Counted from the first letter of the stretch, positions 35,927 through 47,414 are shown. The stretch is 64,000 bases of DNA from Sclerodactyla briareus (GCA_026419785.1 JAODTK010000089.1:1-64000), one strand, 5' to 3'. The notes: generated by a model from the letters alone, not told the origin. Numbers and translations are program-made.

Positions 35927-37963
35927 CAGTGGCGTAGGAACAAATTTTTTAGTGGGGGGCTGAAGTTTGTAGACGGACAATGGGGAAGGGGTCTAAGGGA
36001 AGGGGGTGTCCCCCTCTCCTTTGGAACATTTTTCATTTTCAGATAGGTCTAGATTCAATGTGGTGCAATCTAAGCACACTTATACACCCATTCCATTTTT
36101 GGGGAAAAATCACATTTTCACGATTACGACTTGGTGATCCACATTTTTTCTGTTACCAAAATGTGAAGAAAAGGGCCTTGAGGTTGTTTCTAATCACACT
36201 TCTGGCTAATATGCTAAATCTGTTTAACGTTGTTCCATGTTGAAATAGTGCTATGATTCGGACGTTGTCACAGTCACCCACCTATAAAATTCCCGGGACT
36301 CACTATACTGTACGTGTTGCTGGTGATTACCTACGATTGCTTGATTATAAAGCCTTGATTAAGTTTCATGTTTATGAAATTGAGGAAGATCTGATGACTC
36401 ACATGAAGAGTACTGGCATCAGCTAATACAATGTCGATTGTACTCAACTTCCTCGCAGGTGCATTTAACACCTGGGAATAGAGGGAGCATGAGTTGAAGC
36501 ACCCTGCCCAAGGCACGACGGAAAAAGCTTATCGGTTTGTGGGATTCAAGTCTTATGTTCTCGCAATTGGCAGTCTGGAGGCTCTACGCCTGACTATCCA
36601 TCTCCGATCCATTGAGGAGGAAGAAACATCTTTGACATAATTTGTAAAGTTTTCCTAAGAGAAAACTTGGTTCATGTAAATCATAATAGATTTATAAACA
36701 ACTACCTGCTAACTGTACTGATCCTAGTTTCCATGAAAGACTGACAATTTTCTGTTGACATCTCTGCAGACTTCTAGACATAAATGTATAATACACAAAA
36801 TCAGTAAAATTTCATTATTTCTGAACACTTATTATAATAAATCACCATGTTCATTCATAACCTATTTTAAAGAAACACCTAATCCTTCCATAAACATCTG
36901 TACAGTGTTTGGAATTTGGAATGATTTTCAGAATGTCAAGCTGTCTATGGGGCCAATTGCAAGAGAAGGAACAATTACTCTAACATTCTTTTGAACTGCT
37001 ACATTTTACACAGACAGCTACTCGGCAAACAAAATTTTACCGGTAAGCTTACGGACAATGAAAGCAACTAGTATTCGGTCTACTAAACCAGAAAGTGCAG
37101 GGAATAAATCCACTCCAATATGCATAGCCACTGTCGGTACGGCCATAATGTTCCATGCCAGATTATCTTATGTTGGAAGAATTCCAATATACTCGTCATC
37201 CTAGTTGGAATCTTTAATACAGTTGTGGATTTCTGTCCGAAACAAAAATCCTGGAGGTTGGCTATTTTCGGGACTTTTTTCCCCACTCATTGTCGTTGTT
37301 TTGATGATTTTTCACTATCGATACCGCTCACGTGGTTGACATATGGTCCGGCAGCAAGGGGTTGCACAATATATAGCACAAAAAATACCATAAAATTACT
37401 GAAAATAAGATTATATACTCCAACATCCATCTCATATTTTTCCGAATTACATTAATTACCTTCTTACTCTGTTACAGAGTTAGGCACCACCGAGGATTAA
37501 GTCCTTTTTTTTTCTACTCGGACATTTGTATAGAATTCAAGTATAAGATCGCCATTGGCAATACCGTTCTATTTTTGGCTCTGACTCATTCGCCAGCTTA
37601 CCAGTGCAGTGCTTGTGCATGCCGGTGCGACGTTACAACACAATACTCGTTGTACTGGGCTTGTGGCATACGTACATACACATAGAGCTTTATATCGCTG
37701 GTTTGGCACTCGGCACACAACACGTAGGCCCGACCGATCAAATCTTGGAAATGCGCATATATTCTGTGGTTCTTATCGATCGTTGCCCCGGGAAAGTGAA
37801 AGTGTGGAGGCATAACCCTAATTAATCTGAATATAGCCTACAATAAATTTCTAATAATTTTGTGAAATAAAAGCGGGGTTTTCTGCCTTGAGAAGTAGGG
37901 GGCGAATTATATTTCCGCCCCTCCACGATTTTGGAATGGGGCCCCCCAGTTCCTACGCCCTTG
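35927..37963 (+). mobile_element. hAT-like DNA transposon, 2.0 kb, nested
   Basis: Left terminus CAGTGGCGTAGGAAC; right terminus, reverse-complemented, CAAGGGCGTAGGAAC, matching 13 of 15, both leading into a GGGGGGC run. Perfect 8-bp target duplications CCGTCAAG flank it (35919-35926 and 37964-37971). The 8-bp duplication and the CAG(T)G start fit hAT. It lies wholly inside the 35198-38414 element and contains a SINE fragment (36490-36620). No open frame resembles a hAT transposase, so it is probably mobilised in trans or dead. A relative is at 30090-30930. Confidence 0.8.
36490..36620 (-). repeat. tRNA-derived SINE fragment
   Basis: CCCTGCCCAAGGCACGACGG, a B-box-like GGGATTCAAGTCTTATG, GCAATTGGCAGTCTGGAGGC and GCCTGACTATCC are the usual tail-to-head order of the tRNA-headed SINEs, read on the minus strand. 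It is inside the 35927-37963 transposon. Confidence 0.6.
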
Positions 37964-38640
37964 CCGTCAAGCGACACACTGTACTGTTGAATCTGCCGTT
38001 ATATACATGCTCTCATCTTTGCGAGGAGAAGTTAGCCTCTACAACGCAGTTGAGCTTTGGGTTAATCCATACTCGCCCACCTTCCCGGCCCATTGTAGTG
38101 TTTGTTCATTGTAAGCGACTATCGGACGTTGCGACGCGCGGTAACAATCAACAAACTAATAGTAAACAGAAAAGTATATGATACTGCGTGGCGAGAAGTC
38201 ATGAATAGAGTGAGGTTGTCACAGGCAATGATTGGATTCTTCGACTCCAGCTCGTAAATGGAATACTTTAGAAAGACCTACATTTTGGTCAAAATTCATT
38301 CAATTTTTCAGTGACTGTTGGCCAAATATTGGGGGGGATGGATTACTAGGCATCCCCCTGACCAAATGTTGGGGGGGATGACTCCCCATCCCCCCCGGGA
38401 TTCGACCGCCTATGCATATTTGTACGCCATAGATCCATATCTAATATGCACCAACAATTCAACTTTGACTTTCATTCCCTCACCTATCGAATTGAATTCG
38501 CTAACGATGGTAGGAATCGGTTTGAGGAGTCCAGACAATAGGTGCAATTATCAGCCATAAATCCTGAATGGGGGCGTAGCCAGCCTCCCGATTCTGGCAA
38601 TTTCTGTCTTGCTTCACATGGATACGAACCATTTTGTTGT

Positions 38641-39066
38641 GCTATTATGAATATCGAACTTTTTAGTCCGTTATGAATTATGAACCTTTTTTTCTATTAT
38701 GAATATCGAACATTTTTTCTATTATGAATATCGAACCTTTTTCTCTATTATGAATATTGACCCGTTTTTCCTAGTGAATAGCAACCTTTTTTTTTATTAT
38801 GAATTATCGAAACCCCCTTTGTTTCCATTATGAATATCGAACCTTTTATATATTATGAATATGGACTTTCTTAATATTAGGAATAGACCTTTTGCCCTTC
38901 CATTATTAAAAATACCTAACCTTTTCGCCATTATGAATAACGGAACCTATGAACAATGAACCTTTTTGCTCATTATGAATAACGAAAACATTATGAATAA
39001 CGAACCTTATGAATAATGACTCTTATGAACACTGACCCTATGAAGATAGGAACCTTATGAAATCGG
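38641..39066 (+). repeat. Degenerate minisatellite TTATGAATATCGAACCTTTT, about 27 bp
   Basis: About 16 copies of (T)CTATTATGAATATCGAACC(T)n. T-run length and single bases vary strongly from unit to unit. The right part shortens to TTATGAATAACGAACC and then TTATGAAxAxTGAxCC. Confidence 0.85.
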
Positions 39067-39354
39067 CTTACACAGTGAATTATTTATTATTATCATTATT
39101 CAGTAGTAAATTGTGACTTCAATTTAAATGTTTAGTATTGGTAGTGTTGTATCTTTCACGGCATACCTTGGTTCTGCGCTCCGGGGGGACTGGCGTAGGC
39201 CAACAATTCTGATTATCGGAGGTTGCCGTCTATGAGATGTAAGTTATCTGTGGAGTATTAACAAGAAGAAAAAACAAATGTAGTAGGGGAGTCATTCCCA
39301 TCATTCATATACACGGTTTTTTGTTGTTTTCTTCCTGCGAGAGAGTTTTGTAAC

Positions 39355-39420
39355 ATGCGGTGAGTTATAAGTGCGGAGAGTTGGTCTGCAGGCGAGTTGG
39401 AAAATGCAGCGAGTTGACCT
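39355..39420 (-). repeat. Possible right arm of the 34583 inverted pair
   Basis: Reverse-complemented, it reads GTCAACTCGCTGCATTTTCC, AACTCGCCTGCAGACC, AACTCTCCGCACTTATAACT. Each block has a counterpart in 34583-34650. The arms are 4.8 kb apart and enclose the nested transposons and the 27-bp minisatellite. Confidence 0.6.
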
Positions 39421-40236
39421 GTTTCCAATTGTTACAAGGCAGGGCGCGGCTAGGGCTCTGATAGACTAAATACTATTTGATTAGGCAATCCTCTCATTAG
39501 GGGGCTGAGGGCAGGCAATCCTCGTCATTTAGGCCTGAAGCCCTGGTAACAGGCGATGATAACACTAAACTGGAATGGTCACACGGTAGATATAAAAGTC
39601 CATGGTAACAGCAGCTGGGAGCTGAAAGTCTGTGTTGTTGAAATATAAATTCTTCTTATAAAATTGGATTGTAATATCATGATGGTCTGCATGCTTGTTA
39701 TCGTCCAATGTGGTGAACAACACTACTTGGGTTTGTGTTGTGAGCAATACTCTATCGTTGCAATGTGGAAGTGGCCTGGCTGAGCCCGGAGTGATACTAT
39801 CTAGGGCCTATGCCACAGCACGAATGAAAGTCATAGATTTGCATTCACCACCTCATGCTCCCTCCGTTACTGCGCAAAACTGGCATTATTTGAAAAAATA
39901 TTTTAATGAAGGATAATAACCAGTTTGCCTTTGGCAAAAACTCCGCTTTTTTTTAGAGCAGGAAGTAATTCATATCATACAGGCACTTCTGTTGGCAGTC
40001 AATGGGCAAGCCGAACACACAGTCTTTCTCATTTGGGAGTGTATTGCCACCCAAAATCATAATACTTCACTTACAGTAACTTTTACCTCACAAATATCAC
40101 AAAAAATCTGATTTTTCCCCACTACGCAAACTTATGAACATTGGTTAATAAAGCACTCAATTTGCAGCCAGCAGCCCTAATGCAAACAAGGTGCGACTAC
40201 CAAAAGATGACAATGCCCCGGCCCGGCTGGCGAGTG

Positions 40237-40271
<35 letters not shown>

Positions 40272-41189
40272 GCTTGGAGAGAAGCCCTGCTAGAACATGT
40301 ATTATAACACTTAAGGTCAGCAGTGGTGAATGAAAAAATATGAATAAATGTATTGCAAATTTTCAGTGTTTTAGGAAACACATTATGACATATGCCACAC
40401 ATGGACGCATTGGATTCTGGAGATACACACGAACGGGGGTGGAAAAAGAAACAGTGTCCACTCTCCTAACAGTGGTATTTAGCGTCCCTGACTTCCCTCA
40501 TCTCTGTCTTATCCAGATAGTCCTCTAACCAGCCTTGCTATCTGTTTCTATCCCAATCGCAATGTACGTATCGTCCATCTATGAATGTGTGGTTTATCGT
40601 ATGCTGGATTTAAAACCGTGAAAACTGTTTGACTCGATCTCAAAGACTCGGTTATGTGATCTACAGATAACGACTAACCGAAAAAAACTAAAAAAAGTCA
40701 TGGATCATTAACCGAGTTCATCCATTAATGACCGCCATGTTTTTTTGCCTATCCTGCCCGCCGTGTACATGTACATGCAGCTTATCCGCAAATGTTAAAA
40801 TGAACAAAACTGCCCCATGTGTGTTGCGTACAGCACTTGCATTATTTTTCGGATATCCCAGCCGCCCGTGGACATCGAAGCTTTATGGTATATGATAATA
40901 AAACTGCACCCAAAGCTTTGTTTGGGTATGTTGCTAGCTCACTCCCCCGATGCTGTGCACTACTTTCAGACTTAAACATAGCCCTGCTTGGAACAGGTGG
41001 TCATCACCTACTTCTTTTCACTAGCATTTAATGTACTCCCCCAATTCCCACTGATAATGTACCGTGCGCTACACAACCATACCAAGGACTATTGACTCGA
41101 CAGACCGACGACATCGAACCTTTCTACCACACGCAGTTTATGTCCAATGGAAATTTTCCATTGTCAAGCTCAGCTACATTGATTAGGAA
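39421..41189. other. Unassigned intronic sequence with 33-A run
   Basis: Within ATAD3 intron 1. A run of 33 A (40237-40269) lies about 90 bases after an AATAAA (40146), too far for a normal cleavage site. No retrocopied coding sequence is seen upstream. Otherwise nothing is recognised. Confidence 0.4.
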
Positions 41190-42316
41190 CTGAATTTATT
41201 CATCATCATCATAGATAGTTTATCGTCAATGTTCCATGCTTGGCATGGGTTAGACTTAGTGTCTCCGACGGCAAGCCCGCTTCCACTCTACCCTATTCTG
41301 TGCAAGGCATCCGTCTCTGCCTACTGCTGCAAGATCAACTACGAATAACCTCATCCCAGGTCTTCCAACCTCATCCCAGGTCGTTTTCCGGGCCTACTCT
41401 ACCACGCGGCAGTCCACCCTTAATCTCCTAGCTTCTTTCCCACTTATCATCTGCATTCTTTCCACATGACCAAACCACCTCAATCTACGACGCTGGACAC
41501 ACTTGCTAATTTTAGCAAGACCCAATCGATCTCCTCCTCATCAGAAGGCTTCCTGTCGTTCAAGGTCACGCCGCACATCCATCTGATCATTCTCATATCA
41601 TTTCTGTCCATTCTTATCATCGTCTGTTTTTACTTTTACTTGACTACTACTGAACTGCCAGTTCTCCTGCCATTGAGCTGACACTTGCTCCTGAACATCC
41701 AAGCCCGAAACCCTCCTTTCATATGCTGAAGAACCACTCTAGACGTGAGCATGCAAAAGCTTTCTAAACTTCTTCCAACCACTGCTAATTCTAGCCACTG
41801 AACTTGAACCCTGCCCCACCTGCAGCACTAAGCATATCACCTACAGGTAAATAACAAAACTTATCCACTGACTCCACGGTATCCTCACCTATAACCAATG
41901 ACTCTGGCTGCTCTAAAAATACTCACCTGTGTGACCTGTACACTTTATACACTTAAATCTAAAAACAGCAGTCAAACTGCCACTGACACAGCTGCACCTC
42001 TTAGGCTCTTACTACAATAGAAAAAGGGTCCAATTGCAAGGCGGGTGGTGGGTAACGACTGGGGCAACTGCCAGGACTGCTGACCATGACTTTAGTCTTC
42101 TTCATGTTGACCCTAAGTCCTTTTATGCTCTATGCCATCCTTCCATCTCTCAAATTTCACAGCTAACTCCTCCATACTCTCAGTGATCAGCACAAGATCA
42201 TCTGAGTACAGAATCTCCCATGGGCAACCAACTCTAAATTCACTGGACAAAGCTTCAAAAACCATGATGAACAACAAAAGGCTCAGCACCGAGCCTTGTG
42301 GTGTACGCCAACCTTC
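41190..42316 (-). mobile_element. Antisense LINE, 3' part (reverse transcriptase C-terminal half)
   Basis: Minus strand, reading down from 42316: GVHxxx-VLSLLLFIMVFEAL, then EFRVGCPWEILYSDDLVLI with the DD of the polymerase active site (42170-42240), EELAVKFERWKDGIEHKGLR, and a C-terminal RWFGHVERMQ piece near 41480. It ends in a (GAT)n-like tail at about 41190-41215. The style resembles RTE-like non-LTR elements. It joins 43925-44545 across an inserted transposon. Confidence 0.8.
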
Positions 42317-42317
42317 T

Positions 42318-43924
42318 CAGAGTTTCCGTTAGGTCTGATATGCCAAGAGTCCCGAGACTCGCAGCACAAAAAGCCAAGAGTCCCAGCCAATTTCAAGAGT
42401 CCCAACCAGTTTTCAGAGATTTCAGACATTCTTATGCAAAAGGCTTTATTTAGTTACAATGTACATATTATCACACAATGCATGCTCCGATCTATGTGTT
42501 TCGATACATAAGTCATTACATCGGAAGGTTGGAACATGCGGGTGTCAAAGAGGTATGGGGAAGTAACTGCAAAATCACATGTATACAAATACTCCCGCAG
42601 CTGGAATCACTCACATACGCGCAAAGCCCACTTTCTCCCAGCTACTCATGACCACGCCCTACCCAGTACCCTGTTTTCATTCACCGGTAAGTGTCAAGGC
42701 CGTGTTTCTGTTTTCCTACTAAAATGACGCACCACTCTGTTCAATCCAAACAACATTCATAGTCAAAACTTTTCGTCAATCGTAATGTCAAACGATCATC
42801 GGTATCGGACCGATTATAGCATGATCAGAATTGGTAAAATGCTCCTCTAGTTCCAATCACGAGATACCGATTACCCATAACACATGGGCGGCAAAAAATT
42901 GCAACATTTACCGCTCGAAATTATAGCACTCAAAATTATAACACTGTACCCAAACACACATTCAAAATATGACACACAGGTTGAAGCAAAAATGTCTTGC
43001 AATTTACACAGGAGCTTGGCATCCCCCCCCCCCCCCCGCCTTCCCCGATTTCCCCGATAAATGAAACTTACAAAACGATAATTTATTCAGCCGTAACATC
43101 ACTAGGTTATAGGCTGTGCATCGCGCTATACATAAGACATACTCAAACTACAATGGCCGTATGCTACCGCATAACCATCGCCTCGATATGGCATGGATAC
43201 CGAAGCAATACACGGCCTGGGATTTGATTGTAAATGTGCTAAAATCATTGCTAAAACTGATAATTATCATCTTTGTATCCAGTGAGAAATTGGTGAATCA
43301 ATCCATTTATTCATGGCATCGAGTACCGTAGGCTCACACGAGTCACATGCCACAGCATTTTTTCGCCGCGATCGCTACCGCTCGAGTGTTTTGGCCGTGA
43401 TCACAAGTTTTGGGGGGGGGGGGGGGCCCCCAATGCAAAACCACGTAGACGTTATTGTGTGTGGAGAGATGATCGAGTTGATGTGAAATGACCGCACTAT
43501 ATATGTACACGCACTACTGCCATGTTGTTCGTGCATGGTGTATGCACTCGCAACTGAGCAATAGCACTGTGCTAGCATATGCATGCAAACCGAATATACT
43601 TTCAGTAGGCTACTCCGCAAGACAAGAGTTTCGGAACTTCCGAATCCATTTCGAAAGCTGGCATATAATATTTTGTTTCCTTCGCGGGGTGCACAAACAT
43701 ATGCATGAATTGAAAAAGATGGAAGCGGATGAGTATTGACTTGAAACTAAAGCTGAATTATGACTACACCTTGCGTGCTTTGGGAAGAGGGTTGTGGCGA
43801 ATATCAAGACGTATCGTGGTGCGGCGATGTTCAAAACATGTGTGTCCCAGGGACGCGCGGTCTGAATTATTGTGCATCCCTGGAAATATCTGTGCGTCAG
43901 GATCCCGGGTTAACGGAAACCCTG
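42318..43924 (+). mobile_element. DNA transposon inserted in the LINE, 1.6 kb, unknown superfamily
   Basis: Left end CAGAGTTTCCGTTAGG; right end, reverse-complemented, CAGGGTTTCCGTTAACC: 13 of 14 positions of CAG(A/G)GTTTCCGTTA agree. CTTC is found on both sides (42313-42316 and 43925-43928). Removing the insert and one CTTC restores an uninterrupted LINE codon order FAVK-VGVH across the junction, which fixes the duplication at 4 bp. One T (42317) remains unexplained. There is no transposase frame; the insert contains a C run (43023-43037) and a G run (43413-43427). A 4-bp duplication occurs in Academ, Chapaev, Sola and Ginger; none is demonstrated. Confidence 0.78.
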
Positions 43925-44545
43925 CTTCACAGCAAAATCATCACTGTAAGAACTGTTAACACTAACACAGCGTCTAGCATTCTCATACAAAGACCTAACA
44001 ATTGAGACAAGCCATTCCTCAACACCCATCTACGCATTACCCACCAAATCACCTTCCGTGGGACTCTGTCAAAAGCTTTTTCCAAGTCAATGAACACAAT
44101 ATACAATAACTTGTTCTTAATATGTACTTTTCTTGAAGCTGCCTGACTAAAAAAAATAGCATCAATTGTACCTCGACCGGGCATAAAGCCAACTGCATGT
44201 CGTCTATATATGTACCCTGTCTCTAATCAGTTTGTCAAGCACTCTCTCTGTAACTTTCATGACATGATCTAGCAGTTTCAAACCTCTGTAGTTATCTCTT
44301 TCCAAAGCATCACCTTTACCCTGTAAACGTTGTGATGAATAGCTAAGCACCCAGTCAATGGGGACTTCGCCCTGCCTCACTATTGTGTTTATTAAGTTGG
44401 TGATAAGGTTGCACCTATATCACCAGAGGCCTTCAGCATCTCTGCGGTCACACCTGATGGACTAGCGGCCTTGCCACACTTCATGCGAGCTACAGCCTAT
44501 TCAACCCAGCTATTCTCTATCTTCACAGCTGGTCCCTGATTCGCG
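43925..44545 (-). mobile_element. Antisense LINE, 5' part (reverse transcriptase N-terminal half)
   Basis: Minus strand: GPAVKIENSWVE near 44530, KAASPSGVTAEMLKASGDIG near 44450, LERDNYRGLK-like pieces in shifted frames, GFMPGRGTIDAIF near 44180, and IVFIDLEKAFDRVPRKVIWW near 44090 (the first catalytic aspartate region). It ends SDDFAVK at 43928, where the 42318-43924 transposon interrupts. Several frameshifts. The endonuclease domain is absent, so the copy is 5'-truncated. Confidence 0.85.
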
Positions 44546-45239
44546 TAATATAATTCAAGTGGGCCTACAATTCTATGAGTGATTGAACATCATTTATTAG
44601 GTAATTGGTGAATATAAACAATTATATACATAAAGGTTTAGCATTGATTTTTGTGTCTGTCACGGCTATTTTTAATCGTGCCTTGCAAACCTGTTTTCAC
44701 AGTTTAACTGACTAACCATGCAGCCTTAGTCAGGAAGAGATGTGAGGCCATGGGAGAAAGGGGACAGGGAAGGCAGCTGGTTCCCCCTAACTGTGTGTGA
44801 GATGATAACTGCAAAACAGAGAGATGGGGATTGAGGTGTGAGGGAGCTCGGTCAGGGTGTGATGGGACGGATGAGGAATAACAGATGGGTGGAAACAGTG
44901 TGGTGATACAAATCTTCAAGACAAAGGGGATGCAAGGTTGTATAGGGGAGTGAAGCTACTTGAGCATTTAATGAAAGTTGTGGAAAGCGGTGTCGATGAA
45001 GAGAATTTGGAATCGGGGTCCAGTGGACGAGATGCAATTGGACCATACTGAGGATACAGTAGTGGTACATATGTGCTTTGTCGATTTGGGAGAAATGCGG
45101 TTGATAGGATTCTGAAGGGAAGTGATGTGTGGAGTAGATGAGGACAGGATGTTACAGAGGACATAGTGAGGCATGATGAGTTGTATAAAGAGCCCAGCAC
45201 AAGATTCAGAATTTCAGAGTAGTCGGAAATAGAGTTGGA
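44546..45239. other. Unassigned intronic sequence
   Basis: No exon or repeat is recognised. Minus-strand frames of 70-110 codons around 44704-45248 lack domains. Confidence 0.3.
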
Positions 45240-45925
45240 TTGCAGCACATCCCTGCAGCAACTTTGCTGTTATGTGTTTGCACATTGTGGGCACATCCCC
45301 TGCAACACCACCACGGTCTGGTGATGGACATTGTGGGCCACATCCTGCAACTACACTGCTGGTGGTGTTGGAATTGTGGGCACATCCCTGCCACCACACA
45401 GCTGTCTGATGTTGCACATTGTGAGGCACGATCGCTGCAAACTGCATGCTGTCTTGGTGGTGCACATTGTGGGCACATCCCTGCAACTGCACTGCTACAT
45501 ATGGTGTTGGGATTGTGGGAACATACCGGCAAATACAATGAGTTGGTTGTTGCACATTGTGAGGCACATCCTGAACTACCCTGCTGCCTGGTGTTGCACT
45601 TCACCTCATTGTGGGCACATCCCTGCAACTTGCACTGCTATCTGGTGTTGGGCATTGTGGGCACATCCCTGCAAACTCACTGCTGTCTGGTGTTGGACAT
45701 TTCCCCTGCGAACATTGGGGCACATCCCTGCCCACACACAGCTGTATGGTGTGTTGCACATGTGGGCACCATCCCTGCAACTTCACTTGCCGTTGGTGTT
45801 GGAAATTGTGGCACATCCCTGCAACTACCCTGCTGCCTGGGTTGCACATTGTGGGCACACCTGCAAATGAAATGCTGTCTGGTTGTTGCACATTATATTG
45901 CTGGGCACAGCCCTGCCCTACGTTC
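45240..45925 (+). repeat. Tandem array, about 46-bp unit, about 15 copies
   Basis: The unit is close to CACATCCCTGCAAC, TxCACTGCTGTCTGGTG, TTGxACATTGTGGG. Units vary by several substitutions and short indels. The + strand is open for 231 codons across it, but only because of the repeat; codon content does not look like protein selection. Located in ATAD3 intron 1, 340 bases before exon 2. Confidence 0.9.
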
Positions 45926-46267
45926 AGCAAGTTAGTTTCTGCATAAATTATTGACTCCACAAACATTAACAATGTGGTTGATTGGAGGCCTTGTCTGATT
46001 TTTTTGTTTCAGATCAAACGGGGTGGCCCAACCCCATATTTCCTATCAATTGACTAAAGTTTTTTTTTTTTTTATGTTACTTGGAGTATTGTGCTTGGTC
46101 CAGACAGGGTATATTCAAAGGTCATTGGTCATGTAACATATTTCCCCTACAACTAACGTAGGTGAAAAGAGGTCATTGAAACCTCACAGCCCAACTCTGG
46201 AGGTTCTAGCATGTGCCTTGAAGTTATTTCAATTTTGACTATTTATTGTAATTCGCTTATTTTTCAG

Positions 46268-46362
46268 CTAATGCGAAGGGGGCCCTTGACCTAGCCCGGA
46301 TACAAGAAAACAGACGAAACGGTGGAACAGCAGACCCAAAATGAAGGCTGGAGAAAAACTAG
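46268..46362 (+). CDS. ATAD3: ATAD3 exon 2
   Basis: Acceptor TTATTTTTCAG; donor AG|GTCAGG at 46363. It encodes NAKGALDLARIQE, matching the ATAD3 YAKDALNLAQMQEQT region, then after a one-base shift near 46310 a frame with ETVEQQTQ (compare LQLEQQSK). The frame then joins AG|G GAG TAT GAG of exon 3, about five codons longer than the human protein at this point. Start of the coiled coil. Confidence 0.88.
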
Positions 46363-46943
46363 GTCAGGACCAAAGCCACTATTAGTTCCAAAGATCTAAA
46401 GGTCTATGTTTTTGAACTTACAAAATTGATACAAACAGTCTCATTATTTGACTTTCATCTGAGTGCAGTTAACAATAAAGAACATGTCCATAAAGAAGAA
46501 ACAGGCGACTCCAAACACTTACAAATAAATGTCGTTGATCTCAAGTAGCTATAGTGATGAAGCCACTGGGGTCACACCAGTGCTAAACCTCAACGTGAGC
46601 AGGCTGAGATACAACTCTTTGCCTGAAACATTCAAAAATTAGGACTTAGGCGTCAGACAGAACTTTGAAAACCCCACGTTGAACTTTTTTTAATCATCTG
46701 ATTATCTTTTGAGAAGTAAGGATTCACCGTTTGAAACAAAATATTCGAGGGTGCGGTCCAATATTAGAGTTGCAAAAAAATGAAAAAATCATTGAAAGAA
46801 CACTGAATTAAGGTTTATTAAAGACATTTCAGTTCTCAGCAGTGAAGATATTGTCAGGTTGAGGTATTATGAACTCGTCGAGACAAGGCTCGTCTCAAAC
46901 CAAGCATCCCCTTACCTCTATTAGCTGTTGGTTATTCCAACAG

Positions 46944-47104
46944 GGAGTATGAGGGGGCCATTGAGCAGATGAAAGTGGAGCAGGTCCGGGCCCAGCAGGA
47001 GGAGAGGCGGAAGACCCTGAGCCATGAGACACAGGAGCACCAGAAGAGGGCCCAGTATCAGGACCAATTGGCGAGGAGCGGTACACGATCAGCTCGTACA
47101 GCAG
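46944..47104 (+). CDS. ATAD3: ATAD3 exon 3 (coiled coil)
   Basis: Acceptor GGTTATTCCAACAG; donor GTATAA at 47105. It encodes [40 protein letters not shown] and QLAR in frame, a strong match to the ATAD3 coiled coil. The last part (ERYTDQLVQQ expected) is recovered only if one G is missing near 47076 and one near 47088, so it is broken as given. Confidence 0.95.
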
Positions 47105-47347
47105 GTATAACACATCTCCTCCCAGAATTTGTTCACGTATGGGTTTTCAAAACCAGCGGGTTTTTTACCATTAGGCTGATTTCAGCTGAGATGTTTGAAA
47201 AATGGGAAGGAATTTCTTTCCTGCAAATATTTTGTGGGTGTGATTTTTGAAGAAAAAAAAGTGTTAGAACCTTACTATCCCACCCGATTAGTGATAACAC
47301 TGTATGTATGTATACCTGAAACAAACTCCCATCGTTCCCAATTTCAG

Positions 47348-47414
47348 AAAAGAGTTAACGAGCAGAATCTGCTAAAGCAAGAGGAATCAGTTAAGAAGCA
47401 GGAGTCTATGAAGA
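47348..47414 (+). CDS. ATAD3: ATAD3 exon 4 (coiled coil)
   Basis: Acceptor CCCAATTTCAG. Clean frame KRVNEQNLLKQEESVKKQES followed by MK, matching [20 protein letters not shown]. The donor is not clean: after ATGAAG comes ATATGTCAG, where an AG|GTATGT would be expected, so a few bases may be missing. The right border is approximate. Confidence 0.92.

Larger units (their letters stand above)
35198..38414 (+). mobile_element. DNA transposon, hAT-like, 3.2 kb, host of a second insertion
   Basis: The left end CATAGGCGTCGATTTCC and the reverse complement of the right end, CATAGGCGGTCGAATCCC, are near-identical terminal inverted repeats, each followed by a GGGGGGATGG run. The element is flanked by CATATTGT (35190-35197) on the left and CATATTTGT (38415-38423) on the right: an 8-bp target duplication with one extra T. 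Eight-base duplications are typical of the hAT superfamily. Without the inner insertion (35927-37963) and its duplicated target, the element is about 1.17 kb. No transposase is seen, so it is non-autonomous. Related fragment: 33390-33545. Confidence 0.72.

Noticed and set aside
40146..40269. Processed retrocopy or gene end (AATAAA plus 33 A)
   Set aside because: The signal is about 90 bases from the A run and no coding sequence precedes it. Could be a SINE or LINE tail, but no body was recognised.
45240..45935. 231-codon protein
   Set aside because: The frame is made wholly of 46-bp tandem units. No domain, no start context, and long frames also cross it on the other strand.
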